From the NCBI GenBank assembly GCA_035529715.1, contig DATKWF010000113.1, forward strand, positions 1 to 45,169: DNA of 45,169 nt, read 5' to 3'. The translations under genes and the position numbers were made by a program. The notes under the pieces are model-generated. The model searched no databases. It was given only the letters and a program-made list of their open reading frames with translations, and had not been told where the DNA came from. Origin of the DNA: DATKWF01 sp035529715 (GTDB lineage Bacteria; Chloroflexota; Dehalococcoidia; Dehalococcoidales; RBG-16-60-22). This document shows, in pieces, positions 1-8,545 of this stretch (position 1 is the first letter of the stretch; every line of letters starts with the position of its first letter).

Positions 1-1
1 G

Positions 2-994
2 AAAGCGGCGGCGGTGGTGGTGAATAGCGGCTGTGCCAATGCCTGCACCGGCAAACAGGGTCTGGCCGATGCGGCGGAGACGGCAGAACTGGCGGCTGAA
101 GCGATTGGTGCGCCAGCCGAGGATGTTCTGGTAGCCAGTACTGGCGTAATCGGACCATGCTTGCCGATGGAGCGGCTGAGGGCTGGTATAAAGCAAATTG
201 TCCTTAGCCGGGACGGCGGGCATGAGTTAGCCAGAGCCATAATGACCACCGACACCGTGCCCAAGGAGGCAGCTGTCGGGATTGATGGTAGCAATTTAAT
301 TATCGGGGGAGTTGCCAAAGGCTCGGGGATGATTCATCCTGACCTGGCTACATTGCTTTGTTTTTTGACGACCGATGCCAGCGTGGATTTAGATTTCCTC
401 AGGCTCGCCCTGCGTAAGGCGGTGGAAGTTTCTTTTAATATGATTTCAATTGATGGTGATACCAGTCCCAATGACATGGTATTGATAATGGCCAACGGAC
501 TCGCCGGCAATGGGCCCATTGCCACGGGGAGCCAGCAGGCTGATGCCTTTCAGCAGGCTCTCAACCAGCTCTGTACCCATCTGGCGAAGTCCATTGCCCG
601 TGATGGTGAAGGAGCGACCAAGCTGATAGAGGTCAAGGTTAATGGAGCACCGACTCTGGCTGAAGCCAGGCTGGTTGCCCGGACGGTGGTAAGCTCACCG
701 CTGGTGAAATCAGCAGTACACGGCAACGACCCTAACTGGGGTCGGGTTATGGCAGTGCTGGGGCGGAGTGGTGTTGAGGTAGAGGAAGCGAAGGTTGACA
801 TTTATCTGGATGATATCTGCGTGGCCAGAGCCGGCTGTGCTGTGCCGTTTGATGAAAAGGCGGCGGTAAAGGCTCTGGATAAAAGCGAGGTAGCTATAGT
901 CTTGAATCTTAACCTGGGGGAGGCCACGGCTACCGCCTGGGGTTGTGACCTGTCCGAGGAATATGTAACCATTAACAGTCAATATACTACCTAG
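2..994 (+). CDS. argJ: Glutamate N-acetyltransferase / amino-acid acetyltransferase ArgJ (5' part missing)
   Basis: Bifunctional ornithine acetyltransferase of the cyclic arginine pathway, moving acetyl from N-acetylornithine to glutamate in the cytoplasm. The reading frame is open from base 2, so the N-terminus (probably about 70-80 residues) lies outside the window. ArgJ hallmarks are visible: NSGCANACTG near the left edge, KGSGMIHP followed by LATLL, where the family self-cleaves between Ala and Thr (the Thr codon is at 350-352), DGDTSPNDM, DGEGATK and GNDPNWGR. The LATLL context keeps the required Ala-Thr pair. It is the first visible gene of a tight arg operon, with argB starting 25 nt after its stop. 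The family assignment is very secure; whether it also uses acetyl-CoA cannot be read here. Confidence 0.96.
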   Translation, partial: KAAAVVVNSGCANACTGKQGLADAAETAELAAEAIGAPAEDVLVASTGVIGPCLPMERLRAGIKQIVLSRDGGHELARAIMTTDTVPKEAAVGIDGSNLIIGGVAKGSGMIHPDLATLLCFLTTDASVDLDFLRLALRKAVEVSFNMISIDGDTSPNDMVLIMANGLAGNGPIATGSQQADAFQQALNQLCTHLAKSIARDGEGATKLIEVKVNGAPTLAEARLVARTVVSSPLVKSAVHGNDPNWGRVMAVLGRSGVEVEEAKVDIYLDDICVARAGCAVPFDEKAAVKALDKSEVAIVLNLNLGEATATAWGCDLSEEYVTINSQYTT

Positions 995-1019
995 TATTGT
1001 TGCCGAGGCGGAGGTTGAG

Positions 1020-1805
1020 TTGGATAAAGTTATAGTGGTCAAGATAGGTGGAGCTACTCTGGGCAGCCATGATACCACTATTGAGGATATAGTCTCCCTG
1101 CAGCAGGGGGGCAAATTAATGGTGGTAGTCCACGGTGGTGGTAAACTGATAACCGACTGGCTTTCCAAGCTGGGGATTTCTACCAGATTTGTCCATGGGG
1201 AGAGGGTAACTGACAAGGCAACGCTGGAGGTGGTAACAGCAGTACTGGGCGGGCTGGTCAATAAAGAGATTGTAGCGGCTATCAATCGCCGGGGCGGGCA
1301 GGCAATAGGTATCAGCGGCGTGGATGGTGGTCTTATCCAGGGTAAAATTAAAGATGTAGAACTGGGCTATACCGGAGAGGTAGTTAAGGTCAATATCTCG
1401 CCCCTGGAAGCACTATTGCAGGCTGGCTATGTTCCGGTCGTTTCCCCGCTAAGTCTAAATGCGTCAGCAAAGCGGGATGACACCCCGCAGATGCTTAACG
1501 TTAATGCTGACCTGGTGGCGGGTGAGATAGCGGCTGCCCTTGGTGCCGAAAAGCTCATCTTTTTGACCGATGTGGCTGGCATCTGTGACCAGTCGGGCAA
1601 ATTGCTATCCAGATTATCGTCTGGTGAGGCTGAAGCTTTAATGGCTTCGGGCGTAGCTTCAGGGGGGATGATTCCCAAGATTAAGGCGTGTCTTAGAGCT
1701 TTGGATAGCACCCCAGATGCGCGCATCATCGATGGCAGGCAACCACATGCCCTGCTTGGCGAGGTGGAGGGGCAGGGTGGCGGCACGACAATACATACAG
1801 CTTAG
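1020..1805 (+). CDS. argB: Acetylglutamate kinase ArgB
   Basis: Phosphorylates N-acetylglutamate with ATP, the second step of arginine synthesis. The 261-residue length fits the amino-acid kinase family. Visible signatures are KIGGATLG at the N-terminus, VVVHGGGKLITDWL (glycine-rich phosphate-binding segment), LNVNADLVAGEIA and FLTDVAGI, with the ASGGMIPKIKA segment near the end. The start is a TTG preceded by a GGCGGAGG Shine-Dalgarno about 5 nt upstream. The stop TAG is followed at once by argD, implying translational coupling. No long N-terminal helix of the arginine-sensitive hexameric type is evident, so feedback control is not predicted from sequence alone. Confidence 0.96.
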   Translation: MDKVIVVKIGGATLGSHDTTIEDIVSLQQGGKLMVVVHGGGKLITDWLSKLGISTRFVHGERVTDKATLEVVTAVLGGLVNKEIVAAINRRGGQAIGISGVDGGLIQGKIKDVELGYTGEVVKVNISPLEALLQAGYVPVVSPLSLNASAKRDDTPQMLNVNADLVAGEIAAALGAEKLIFLTDVAGICDQSGKLLSRLSSGEAEALMASGVASGGMIPKIKACLRALDSTPDARIIDGRQPHALLGEVEGQGGGTTIHTA

Positions 1806-1819
1806 TGAGGTTTGGCAAA

Positions 1820-3004
1820 GTGAGTAAATGGCAGGAACTTGAGCGCAAATACTTTATGAATACTGTTGAGCGTGTGCCCGTAACCATAGTTAGAGGTAAA
1901 GGCGCGCGGGTATGGGATGAAGACGGGCGTGAGTATCTGGACTTTGTTGGCGGCTGGGCGGTTGATAGTCTGGGACACTGCCCCCCGGTGGTCGCTGAGG
2001 CGGTGACCGGGCAGGTCAATACTCTCATTCAGACTTCAAACCAGTTCTATACTGTTCCCCAGATTCGCCTGGCAGAGCTTCTGGTCAGCAATAGTTGTCT
2101 GGACAAGGTATTTTTCTGTAACAGCGGTGCCGAAGCCAATGAAGGTGCGGTGAAGCTGGCACGGCGCTACGGGCAGCACCATTTGAATGGGGCTTATGAG
2201 GTTATCAGTACGATGGGTTCTTTTCACGGGCGCACTCTGGGCATGGTGGCGGCTACCGGGCAACCCGGATTTCAGCAGCCATATGTTCCCCTGCCCACCG
2301 GTTTTATCAACGTAAACTATAATGATATTGAGGCGATAAAGGCGGTAACTACCGAACAGACCTGCGCCGTGATGCTGGAACCGATACAGGGCGAGGGGGG
2401 GGTCAACCTGCCTGCCGATAACTATCTGAAGATGGTGAGGGAGTGGTGTGACCAGAAGGGTATTCTGCTTATTCTGGATGAAATTCAAACCGGCATAGGC
2501 AGGACGGGAACACTTTTTGCTTATGAGCAGTACGGCATTGAGCCTGATGTAATGACTCTGGCCAAGGGGCTGGGGGGTGGTGTGCCAATCGGGGCTATTC
2601 TGGCCAAGGAACGGGCTTCAGTTTTTGTTCCGGGGGAACATGGCTCTACTTTCGGGGGTAACCCTTTGATGTGTGCCGCTGCTTACGCTACGCTGCGCTT
2701 TATCATTGATAATGATATTCCAGAGAAAGTCAAAAAGGTGGGGCAGTATCTTATTGATGGGCTGGAAGGTTTAAAACAGAAATACCAGTTCATCACTGAT
2801 GTGCGTGGTCGCGGACTGCTGGTAGCTGTGGAGTTCAGTAGTGACATTGCCAAGTCAGTGCTTACGGACTGTCTGGATAAGGGTTTGCTGGTCAACCGCT
2901 TGAAGCCTAATGCCCTGCGTTTTATACCTCCCCTTATTATCAGCAACGATGATGTTGACGAGGCAGTAGGCATTTTGGATAAGGCACTCTCTAATATTGC
3001 TTAA
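1820..3004 (+). CDS. argD: Acetylornithine aminotransferase ArgD
   Basis: PLP-dependent class III aminotransferase converting N-acetylglutamate semialdehyde to N-acetylornithine, possibly also acting in lysine synthesis. The PLP lysine sits in LAKGLGGGVPIGA; LILDEIQTGIGRTG carries the cofactor-binding Asp, and SGAEANEGAVKLAR is the phosphate-binding loop. The frame opens with a GTG at 1805 that overlaps the argB stop. The GTG at 1820 is preferred: it is preceded by a GAGG at usable spacing and gives the N-terminus SKWQELERKY that is common in this family. With that start the protein has 394 residues, normal for ArgD. It belongs to the argJ-B-D block. Confidence 0.95.
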   Translation: MSKWQELERKYFMNTVERVPVTIVRGKGARVWDEDGREYLDFVGGWAVDSLGHCPPVVAEAVTGQVNTLIQTSNQFYTVPQIRLAELLVSNSCLDKVFFCNSGAEANEGAVKLARRYGQHHLNGAYEVISTMGSFHGRTLGMVAATGQPGFQQPYVPLPTGFINVNYNDIEAIKAVTTEQTCAVMLEPIQGEGGVNLPADNYLKMVREWCDQKGILLILDEIQTGIGRTGTLFAYEQYGIEPDVMTLAKGLGGGVPIGAILAKERASVFVPGEHGSTFGGNPLMCAAAYATLRFIIDNDIPEKVKKVGQYLIDGLEGLKQKYQFITDVRGRGLLVAVEFSSDIAKSVLTDCLDKGLLVNRLKPNALRFIPPLIISNDDVDEAVGILDKALSNIA

Positions 3005-3047
3005 CCAGGTATTACTTTAACCACCAATTTATGAGATAATAGTAAAA

Positions 3048-3959
3048 ATGGCAAGTAATATTCGCAGAATCGGCATATTAGTAGCTTTAACTGCAGTGCT
3101 GTTGTTTGGTGTTTTACTGGTAGCAGCTTCATATACCAACGTGGGTGTGACGGCTGGTATTGGAACCGAGGAGTGGTTACTATCTACGCCTGACCTTTCG
3201 GCGGTACCGGAGTCGGTGGTTAATGATGCCACTGTTATGGCTATGGAGCTGTTCGGGGATTATCAGGAGAAATACGGCGATTTTACCAACCAGTTATTGG
3301 CGACGTATGCCGAGGCTAAAGATAAGGACTTCGTGGTCATCTTTAACTCCGGTGGCTGGGGGTGGAATGTACCGGATAGGTCCCCGGGATGGAAAAGTAT
3401 TATAACCGGTATTGAATTAGAATTAGATAGCCTGGGTTATGATTCGCTATTGTTGAACTATCAGCGGACTGATGAAAATCTGCGGGGAGTTGTTGATGAG
3501 TTCATGGAGGTGATAGACGTCTATCCATCCAAGGCAGAGAACCTGGCTTGTAGAGTGGAATTTCTTACCGCCCATATTCCTGACCTTAAAGTTATCGTCG
3601 CTGGTGAAAGTAACGGCACCGTTATTTCGGATGGTGCCATGAGTATCTTGCAAGATAATCCCCAGGTTTACAGTATTCAAACCGGTCCCCCTTTCTGGCA
3701 CAAGTCTATTATGCTGGACAGGACACTGGTGCTGAATGATAATGGCATGATTCCTGATTCATTTAGCCGTGGCGAAATTGGTACCATGGCCTGGGCCAGC
3801 CTGAAGGATTTAATTGGTTTACCTCAGCCAGAAAGGGAATCGGGCAGGATACTGTTTTTTGTCAGGGCACCCGGGCATGACTACCGGTGGCAGTATCCCA
3901 ATGTTTGTTCTCAGATTACCAACTTTATGAAGCAAAATTTCGGAATTAAACCGTCTTGA
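3048..3959 (+). CDS. Membrane-anchored alpha/beta-hydrolase-like protein of unknown function
   Basis: Not a recognised named family. The 303-residue protein begins with two basic residues and one hydrophobic segment (about residues 9-27, rich in Ile, Val, Leu and Ala), which looks like an uncleaved anchor or signal peptide placing the rest outside the membrane. The body has an alpha/beta-hydrolase flavour: a VVIFNSGGWGW strand-turn, a GESNG nucleophile elbow with Ser188, and a late RAPGHDY segment whose His277 could be the catalytic His. It lies between argD and argG on the same strand with 43-nt and 15-nt gaps. The ATG has no Shine-Dalgarno but follows a GATAAT box (3035-3040) by 7 nt, so the mRNA may be leaderless. 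Lipase, esterase or peptidase activity is inference only. Confidence 0.7.
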   Translation: MASNIRRIGILVALTAVLLFGVLLVAASYTNVGVTAGIGTEEWLLSTPDLSAVPESVVNDATVMAMELFGDYQEKYGDFTNQLLATYAEAKDKDFVVIFNSGGWGWNVPDRSPGWKSIITGIELELDSLGYDSLLLNYQRTDENLRGVVDEFMEVIDVYPSKAENLACRVEFLTAHIPDLKVIVAGESNGTVISDGAMSILQDNPQVYSIQTGPPFWHKSIMLDRTLVLNDNGMIPDSFSRGEIGTMAWASLKDLIGLPQPERESGRILFFVRAPGHDYRWQYPNVCSQITNFMKQNFGIKPS

Positions 3960-3974
3960 CAGGGGGAGTTAAAA

Positions 3975-5186
3975 GTGTCGTCTAAAGTAGTCTTGGCTTA
4001 TAGTGGCGGATTGGATACCTCGGTAGCCATCAGGTGGCTGAAGGAGAAGTATGGACTGGATGTCATTGCGGTTACCGTTGATGTGGGCAATGAACGTGAT
4101 TTTTCCGCTATCAAGCAGAAAGCGCTTGATGTCGGCGCCATAAAAGTGCTGGTCATGGATGCCAAGGAGTTATTTGTCAATAATTTTGTCTTTCCGGCGC
4201 TGAAAGCCGATGCGCTGTACGAAGGGCAATATTCACTGGCTACAGCACTATCCCGGCCGCTGATTGCCAAACTCCTGGTGGATGCGGCACGGGCAGAAGG
4301 AGCTACGGTTTTGGCTCACGGGTGCACCGGCAAGGGTAACGACCAGGTAAGAATTGAGGTGGGCGTTCAAGCCCTGGCTCCAGATTTTAAGATTATTGCT
4401 CCCGCCCGGGAGTGGGGTATGACCCGGGAGGAGACAATTGCCTATGCCAAGCGCTATGGCATTCCGGTGCCGGTCACTGTTGCCAGCCCGTATTCTATTG
4501 ATGAGAGTCTCTGGGGGAGGAGCATTGAGTGTGGGGTGCTGGAAGACCCGTGGGTTGAGCCTCCCGAGGATGCGTTTGCCTGGACAAAGTCACCCGGTGA
4601 GACACCCGATAAGCCTGAATATATTGAGATTGGCTTCGAGCAGGGTACACCGGTTACTATTGATGGGCAGAAGGTGGATGGTATTGCACTGATTCAGAAG
4701 TTGAATGAGCTGGCCGGCAGCCACGGGGTAGGCAGGGTTGACCATATAGAGAACCGGCTGGTGGGAATAAAGTCAAGGGAGATTTACGAGGCACCGGCGG
4801 CTACCGTGCTACTGCAGGCGCACCAGGCATTGCAGGCAATGGTTCTATCCAAGGAACAGTTACGCTTCAAGCAAAAGGTGGCTATGGAATATTCCGACCT
4901 CGTCTATAATGGCCTGTGGTTTACCTCGCTGCACCAGGACCTGGCTGCCTATGTTCAGTCGTCACAGCGTTTCGTCAGCGGGACAGTTAGGCTTAAGCTA
5001 TACAAGGGGAGCTCCAGCGTGGTGGGGCGAAAATCACCCTTTTCACTGTACAGCCACGGTCTGGCTACCTACGATAAGGGTGATGAGTTTGACCAGAGCG
5101 CCTCGGCTGGCTTTATCCAAATCTGGGGACTGCCGGTTAAAACCCAGGCACAGACGCAGGGGACCAGCAGCTTAGAGGAAGACTAA
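3975..5186 (+). CDS. argG: Argininosuccinate synthase ArgG
   Basis: Joins citrulline and aspartate with ATP to argininosuccinate. The N-terminal AYSGGLDTSVA is the PP-loop (N-type ATP pyrophosphatase) motif at about residues 8-18. TGKGNDQVR and SPYSIDESLWGRSIECG are typical ArgG segments, and the 403-residue length is normal. It starts with GTG, with AGGGGGAG about 7 nt upstream. The stop TAA is separated from the argH ATG by one base, so the two final pathway enzymes should be co-translated. The C-terminal glutamate/serine tail after residue 390 is ordinary. Confidence 0.97.
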   Translation: MSSKVVLAYSGGLDTSVAIRWLKEKYGLDVIAVTVDVGNERDFSAIKQKALDVGAIKVLVMDAKELFVNNFVFPALKADALYEGQYSLATALSRPLIAKLLVDAARAEGATVLAHGCTGKGNDQVRIEVGVQALAPDFKIIAPAREWGMTREETIAYAKRYGIPVPVTVASPYSIDESLWGRSIECGVLEDPWVEPPEDAFAWTKSPGETPDKPEYIEIGFEQGTPVTIDGQKVDGIALIQKLNELAGSHGVGRVDHIENRLVGIKSREIYEAPAATVLLQAHQALQAMVLSKEQLRFKQKVAMEYSDLVYNGLWFTSLHQDLAAYVQSSQRFVSGTVRLKLYKGSSSVVGRKSPFSLYSHGLATYDKGDEFDQSASAGFIQIWGLPVKTQAQTQGTSSLEED

Positions 5187-5187
5187 A

Positions 5188-6558
5188 ATGAGTCATATAC
5201 GGGGTCGTTTCCAAAAGGCGGCGGATAAGGCAGTGGCAGAATATACCAGTTCAATTCCCTTTGACTGGCGTCTTTATCGTCAGGACATCGCCGGCAGCAT
5301 TGCTCACGCCAGGATGCTGGCCAAGCAGGGTATAATCGCCTCAAGAGAGGCTGAGATTATTACTCAGGGGCTGGAGTCTATTAAAGAGGAGATAGCGCAG
5401 GGTAAATTCCAGTTCAAGGTGGAGATGGAAGATATCCATATGGCTGTTGAAGCCAGGCTTATTGAGAAAGTGGGGGAGGTCGGCGGCAAGCTCCACACCG
5501 CTCGTTCCCGGAATGACCAGGTGGCGCTGGACCTGCGCCTCTTTGCCAAGGAAGCAATCTCCGGGACACTGACCGGACTGAAGGAATTTCAGCGGGCTCT
5601 GGTTAGCATGGCTGAAGCCAACAAAGCCGTTATTCTGCCGGGATACACTCATTTGCAGTCGGCACAGCCGGTGCTGCTGGCCCATCACCTTTTGGCCTAT
5701 TTCGAGATGTTGCAACGGGATGTTGACCGTTTTAATGATTGCCTGAAGCGCACTGATGTCATGCCCCTGGGCAGCGGTGCCCTGGCTGGTGTTGCCTATG
5801 ATATTGACCGGGAGTTCCTGGCTGGCGAGCTGGGGTTCAGTCAGGTAAGCCGGAACAGCATTGATGCCGTCTCGGATAGGGATTTTGTTCTGGAATATGA
5901 AGCGGCTGCCAGCGTCTGCATGATGCACCTTTCACGGCTGGCTGAGGAGATTACGCTGTGGTCTTCAGCGGAGTTCAATTTCATTGAGCTTGACGAGGCT
6001 TATGCCACCGGCAGCAGCATTATGCCGCAGAAGAAGAACCCTGATGTGGCTGAACTGGCACGGGGCAAGACCGGCCGTGTTTACGGTCGGCTCATGGCTC
6101 TGCTGACCACAATGAAGGCTCTGCCTCTTGCCTATAATCGGGATTTGCAGGAGGACAAAGAGGGCCTCTTTGATACCGTTGATACACTGCTATCAACCCT
6201 GGAGGTGTTCGCCGGCATGGTGGCGACCCTGCGGGTTAAGGCGGAGAGGATGAGGCAGGCGGCTGAGCAAGGTTATATTCTGGCCACTGACCTGGCTGAC
6301 TACCTGGTTGGGAAAGGGGAGGCTTTCCGCACTGCCCATGATATCGTTGCCAGGCTGGTAGCTTATGCTGCGGAAAAGGGTAAAACTTTCAGTCAACTCA
6401 GTCTTGATGAATACAAAGGGTTTTCGCCTTTATTTACCGAGGATGTTTATTCAGTTACCGTGGAATCTTCCATTGCCGCCAGGGATGTTGCGGGTGGTAC
6501 CGCCCCGTCACGGGTGGAACAGGCGTTAGCTAATGCCCGGAAAATGATTGGCAAATAA
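5188..6558 (+). CDS. argH: Argininosuccinate lyase ArgH
   Basis: Splits argininosuccinate into arginine and fumarate; member of the fumarase/aspartase superfamily. The superfamily signature GSSIMPQKKNPD is intact, with the catalytic-loop serines at 276/277. Other family stretches are HTARSRNDQVALDLR and GYTHLQSAQPV. Length is 456 residues, normal. The ATG follows an AGAGGAAG Shine-Dalgarno located at the end of argG. It is the last gene of the arg operon; an inverted repeat follows 3 nt after the stop. Confidence 0.97.
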   Translation: MSHIRGRFQKAADKAVAEYTSSIPFDWRLYRQDIAGSIAHARMLAKQGIIASREAEIITQGLESIKEEIAQGKFQFKVEMEDIHMAVEARLIEKVGEVGGKLHTARSRNDQVALDLRLFAKEAISGTLTGLKEFQRALVSMAEANKAVILPGYTHLQSAQPVLLAHHLLAYFEMLQRDVDRFNDCLKRTDVMPLGSGALAGVAYDIDREFLAGELGFSQVSRNSIDAVSDRDFVLEYEAAASVCMMHLSRLAEEITLWSSAEFNFIELDEAYATGSSIMPQKKNPDVAELARGKTGRVYGRLMALLTTMKALPLAYNRDLQEDKEGLFDTVDTLLSTLEVFAGMVATLRVKAERMRQAAEQGYILATDLADYLVGKGEAFRTAHDIVARLVAYAAEKGKTFSQLSLDEYKGFSPLFTEDVYSVTVESSIAARDVAGGTAPSRVEQALANARKMIGK

Positions 6559-6561
6559 AGT

Positions 6562-6586
6562 TTTAGAGGGACATAGCCCCTCTAAA
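6562..6586. terminator. Intergenic stem-loop between argH and rpmB
   Basis: A perfect 9-bp inverted repeat (TTTAGAGGG and CCCTCTAAA) with a 7-nt loop lies between the convergent argH and rpmB genes. The flanks are A/T-rich on both sides but without a long uninterrupted T tract, so it is a plausible bidirectional, perhaps weak, terminator. Confidence 0.6.
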
Positions 6587-6617
6587 TAAGATATGTGGTA
6601 AAATATTAAAAAGGAGG

Positions 6618-6806
6618 TCAAACAGTTTTAGCTACTTTATGCTGGGTTCGCAGGCATCTGGTACACAGGTTGAGTCTTTTGAGTTGGCCGTCTATATTAA
6701 GCGTGGCCGGGTGAATATTGGGGACCCAGCGGCGGTTGGTATGCCGTTTGGAGTGGCTGACATTATGACCAAATTGTGGAGATTTCCCACACAAATCGCA
6801 CTTCAA
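6618..6806 (-). CDS. rpmB: 50S ribosomal protein L28 (zinc-binding C+ form)
   Basis: Structural protein of the large ribosomal subunit, 62 residues. The paralogue type with four cysteines is present: CDLC at residues 3-6 and a CTRC pair near residue 50, expected to bind one zinc ion. GHNVSHS, RRWVPN and LCTRCLRT are classical L28 segments. The start is TTG, with an excellent AAAGGAG Shine-Dalgarno 8 nt upstream (6815-6821 on the minus strand); the codon before it is ATA, so no ATG is available. It faces argH convergently and is transcribed divergently from fakA. Confidence 0.95.
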   Translation of the reverse strand: MKCDLCGKSPQFGHNVSHSKRHTNRRWVPNIHPATLNIDGQLKRLNLCTRCLRTQHKVAKTV

Positions 6807-6819
6807 TATGATTTCTCCT

Positions 6820-6848
6820 TTGACTATTAAATAAACTTATTGTAATAT
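6820..6848 (+). promoter_or_regulatory. Predicted promoter of the fakA-degV-degV-recG unit
   Basis: TTGACT at 6820-6825, a 17-nt spacer and TAATAT at 6843-6848 predict a start near 6855, about 44 nt before the fakA ATG. Five of six -35 bases match the consensus; the -10 box is weaker. Confidence 0.45.
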
Positions 6849-6856
6849 ACCACTTA

Positions 6857-6886
6857 ATACTAGCACAGCCAGGTAGGACTTATCAA
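6857..6886 (-). promoter_or_regulatory. Predicted promoter of rpmB
   Basis: Minus-strand TTGATA (6881-6886), 18-nt spacer, TAGTAT (6857-6862). It places the start upstream of the rpmB Shine-Dalgarno and interleaves with the divergent fakA promoter. Confidence 0.45.
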
Positions 6887-6898
6887 GGATGGTACAAA

Positions 6899-8530
6899 AT
6901 GAAGCAAATTAACTCTATCGGTGGCCAGGAGTTGAGGGAAATGTTCTCCGCGGCTACCGGCTGGCTGGAGAAGAGTTCTCCGGAGATTGATGCTCTGAAT
7001 GTTTTCCCGGTGCCTGACGGTGATACCGGGACCAATATGTTGCTTACCATGCGTTCCACTATGGAGGAAGCGTATCGGGCTCCCGACCATAGTGCCTCGG
7101 CGGTGGCTCAAGCCATGGCTAAAGGGGCGCTGATGGGCGCCCGGGGAAATAGCGGCGTAATCCTGTCACAGATTCTGCGTGGTCTGGCACAGGGCCTGGC
7201 GGAAAAGGAGATATTTACCGCTATTGATTTGGTTAATGCTCTGCAACAGTCATCGGCGATGGCTTATCAGGGGATAAGCAACCCCGTGGAAGGAACTATC
7301 CTGACGGTGATGAGGGAGGTCGCTGAGGTGGCTCAGGCACAGGCTTCTGGAGGTGAGACCGATATGGTTGCGGTTATGGAGGTGGCGGTTGACGCTGCCA
7401 GTGAATCGGTGGCCAGAACCCCTTACCTTCTTGAGGTGCTGAGGGAAGCGGGAGTGGTGGATGCCGGGGGGCAGGGTCTGTATACCATCCTGGATGGTGC
7501 TCTCCGTTATCTTAAAGGCGAAACGGAACTGATGCGGTTCCGCAAGCCACAGATAGTCGTTAGCGAGCTGCCCGCCACCAAGCCAGCGCAAATGGTAGCT
7601 GATGAAGAAATACCGTATGGGTATTGCACCGAGTTTCTGCTCAAGGGAGAGAAGCTTATCCCGGATAAGATTAAAAAACGATTGGAGAAGAAAGGGGAGT
7701 CCCTAATCGTTGTTGGTGATAAGTCAGCGGTCAGGATTCATATCCATGCCCTGGACCCCGGTGATGTTATTACCTATGTAACCGGCCTGGGCACCGTGCA
7801 TCAGGTATCAATTCGGAATATGGATGAGCAGCATCAGGACTTTCTGGAAATGCAGAAGGACAGGACACCGACGGCTGATATGGCTATCGTTGTGGTAGCC
7901 GCCGGGGATGGGCTTACTGAAGTATTCACCAGTCTCGGTGCGTCAGCCATTGTTCCCGGGGGTCAGACAATGAACCCGAGCACCAAAGATTTGCTCCACG
8001 CCGTTGAATCAGTAATTCCTGATAAAGTTATTATCTTACCAAATAATAAGAATATAGTGGCTACTGCCAATCAGGTCCAGTCTGTGACTTCAAAGACCAT
8101 TGAAGTAGTGCCGGCGGAGACAATTCCGCAGGGAGTAGCCGCACTTTTAGCCTTTGACTACGAGGCGAATTTGACCACGAACGCCGAAATTATGAAAAAA
8201 GCAATATCAGCGGTAAGGACTATTGAAATTACTCGGGCTACACGCTCCACCAAGCTGGGTGGGTTGGAGATTAAACGGAAACAGCCCATTGGTATTCTGG
8301 ATGGTGACCTTATCGCCGTGGGTAAAGATAACACCGAAGTTCTTAATCAGGTTTTAGCCAGGCTGGATTTGGGAAAAGCTGAAGTAGTTACCGTCTATTA
8401 CGGAGCGGATACCGAGGCGGCAGAGGCAGAACAGATTGTCAGTAGTCTCAGAGAGCAGCATTCTCAACTGCAGGTTGAGTTAGTCCGGGGAGGTCAGCCC
8501 CACTGGAATTATATTATCTCTATTGAGTGA
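6899..8530 (+). CDS. fakA: DAK-domain fatty acid kinase FakA-like (DhaL-type)
   Basis: In the characterised family, FakA phosphorylates fatty acids that are held by DegV/FakB proteins, giving acyl-phosphate for PlsX/PlsY. The N-terminal DhaL nucleotide-binding domain shows NVFPVPDGDTGTNM at residues 34-47, carrying the metal-binding aspartates, then GARGNSGVILSQILRG and DAGGQGL. The middle and C-terminal parts (ILPNNKNI and VVPAETIPQG) match the YloV/FakA layout. Length is 543 residues, typical. The ATG follows AAGGATGG. Two degV genes follow directly, which strongly supports the fatty-acid kinase assignment over dihydroxyacetone kinase. Substrate chain length is unknown. Confidence 0.9.
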   Translation: MKQINSIGGQELREMFSAATGWLEKSSPEIDALNVFPVPDGDTGTNMLLTMRSTMEEAYRAPDHSASAVAQAMAKGALMGARGNSGVILSQILRGLAQGLAEKEIFTAIDLVNALQQSSAMAYQGISNPVEGTILTVMREVAEVAQAQASGGETDMVAVMEVAVDAASESVARTPYLLEVLREAGVVDAGGQGLYTILDGALRYLKGETELMRFRKPQIVVSELPATKPAQMVADEEIPYGYCTEFLLKGEKLIPDKIKKRLEKKGESLIVVGDKSAVRIHIHALDPGDVITYVTGLGTVHQVSIRNMDEQHQDFLEMQKDRTPTADMAIVVVAAGDGLTEVFTSLGASAIVPGGQTMNPSTKDLLHAVESVIPDKVIILPNNKNIVATANQVQSVTSKTIEVVPAETIPQGVAALLAFDYEANLTTNAEIMKKAISAVRTIEITRATRSTKLGGLEIKRKQPIGILDGDLIAVGKDNTEVLNQVLARLDLGKAEVVTVYYGADTEAAEAEQIVSSLREQHSQLQVELVRGGQPHWNYIISIE

Positions 8531-8545
8531 TTAGGAGGGTGTTCA

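Noticed and set aside
710..1285. A 191-codon minus-strand frame over argJ and argB
   Set aside because: Both plus-strand genes are unmistakable; the frame shows no family features.
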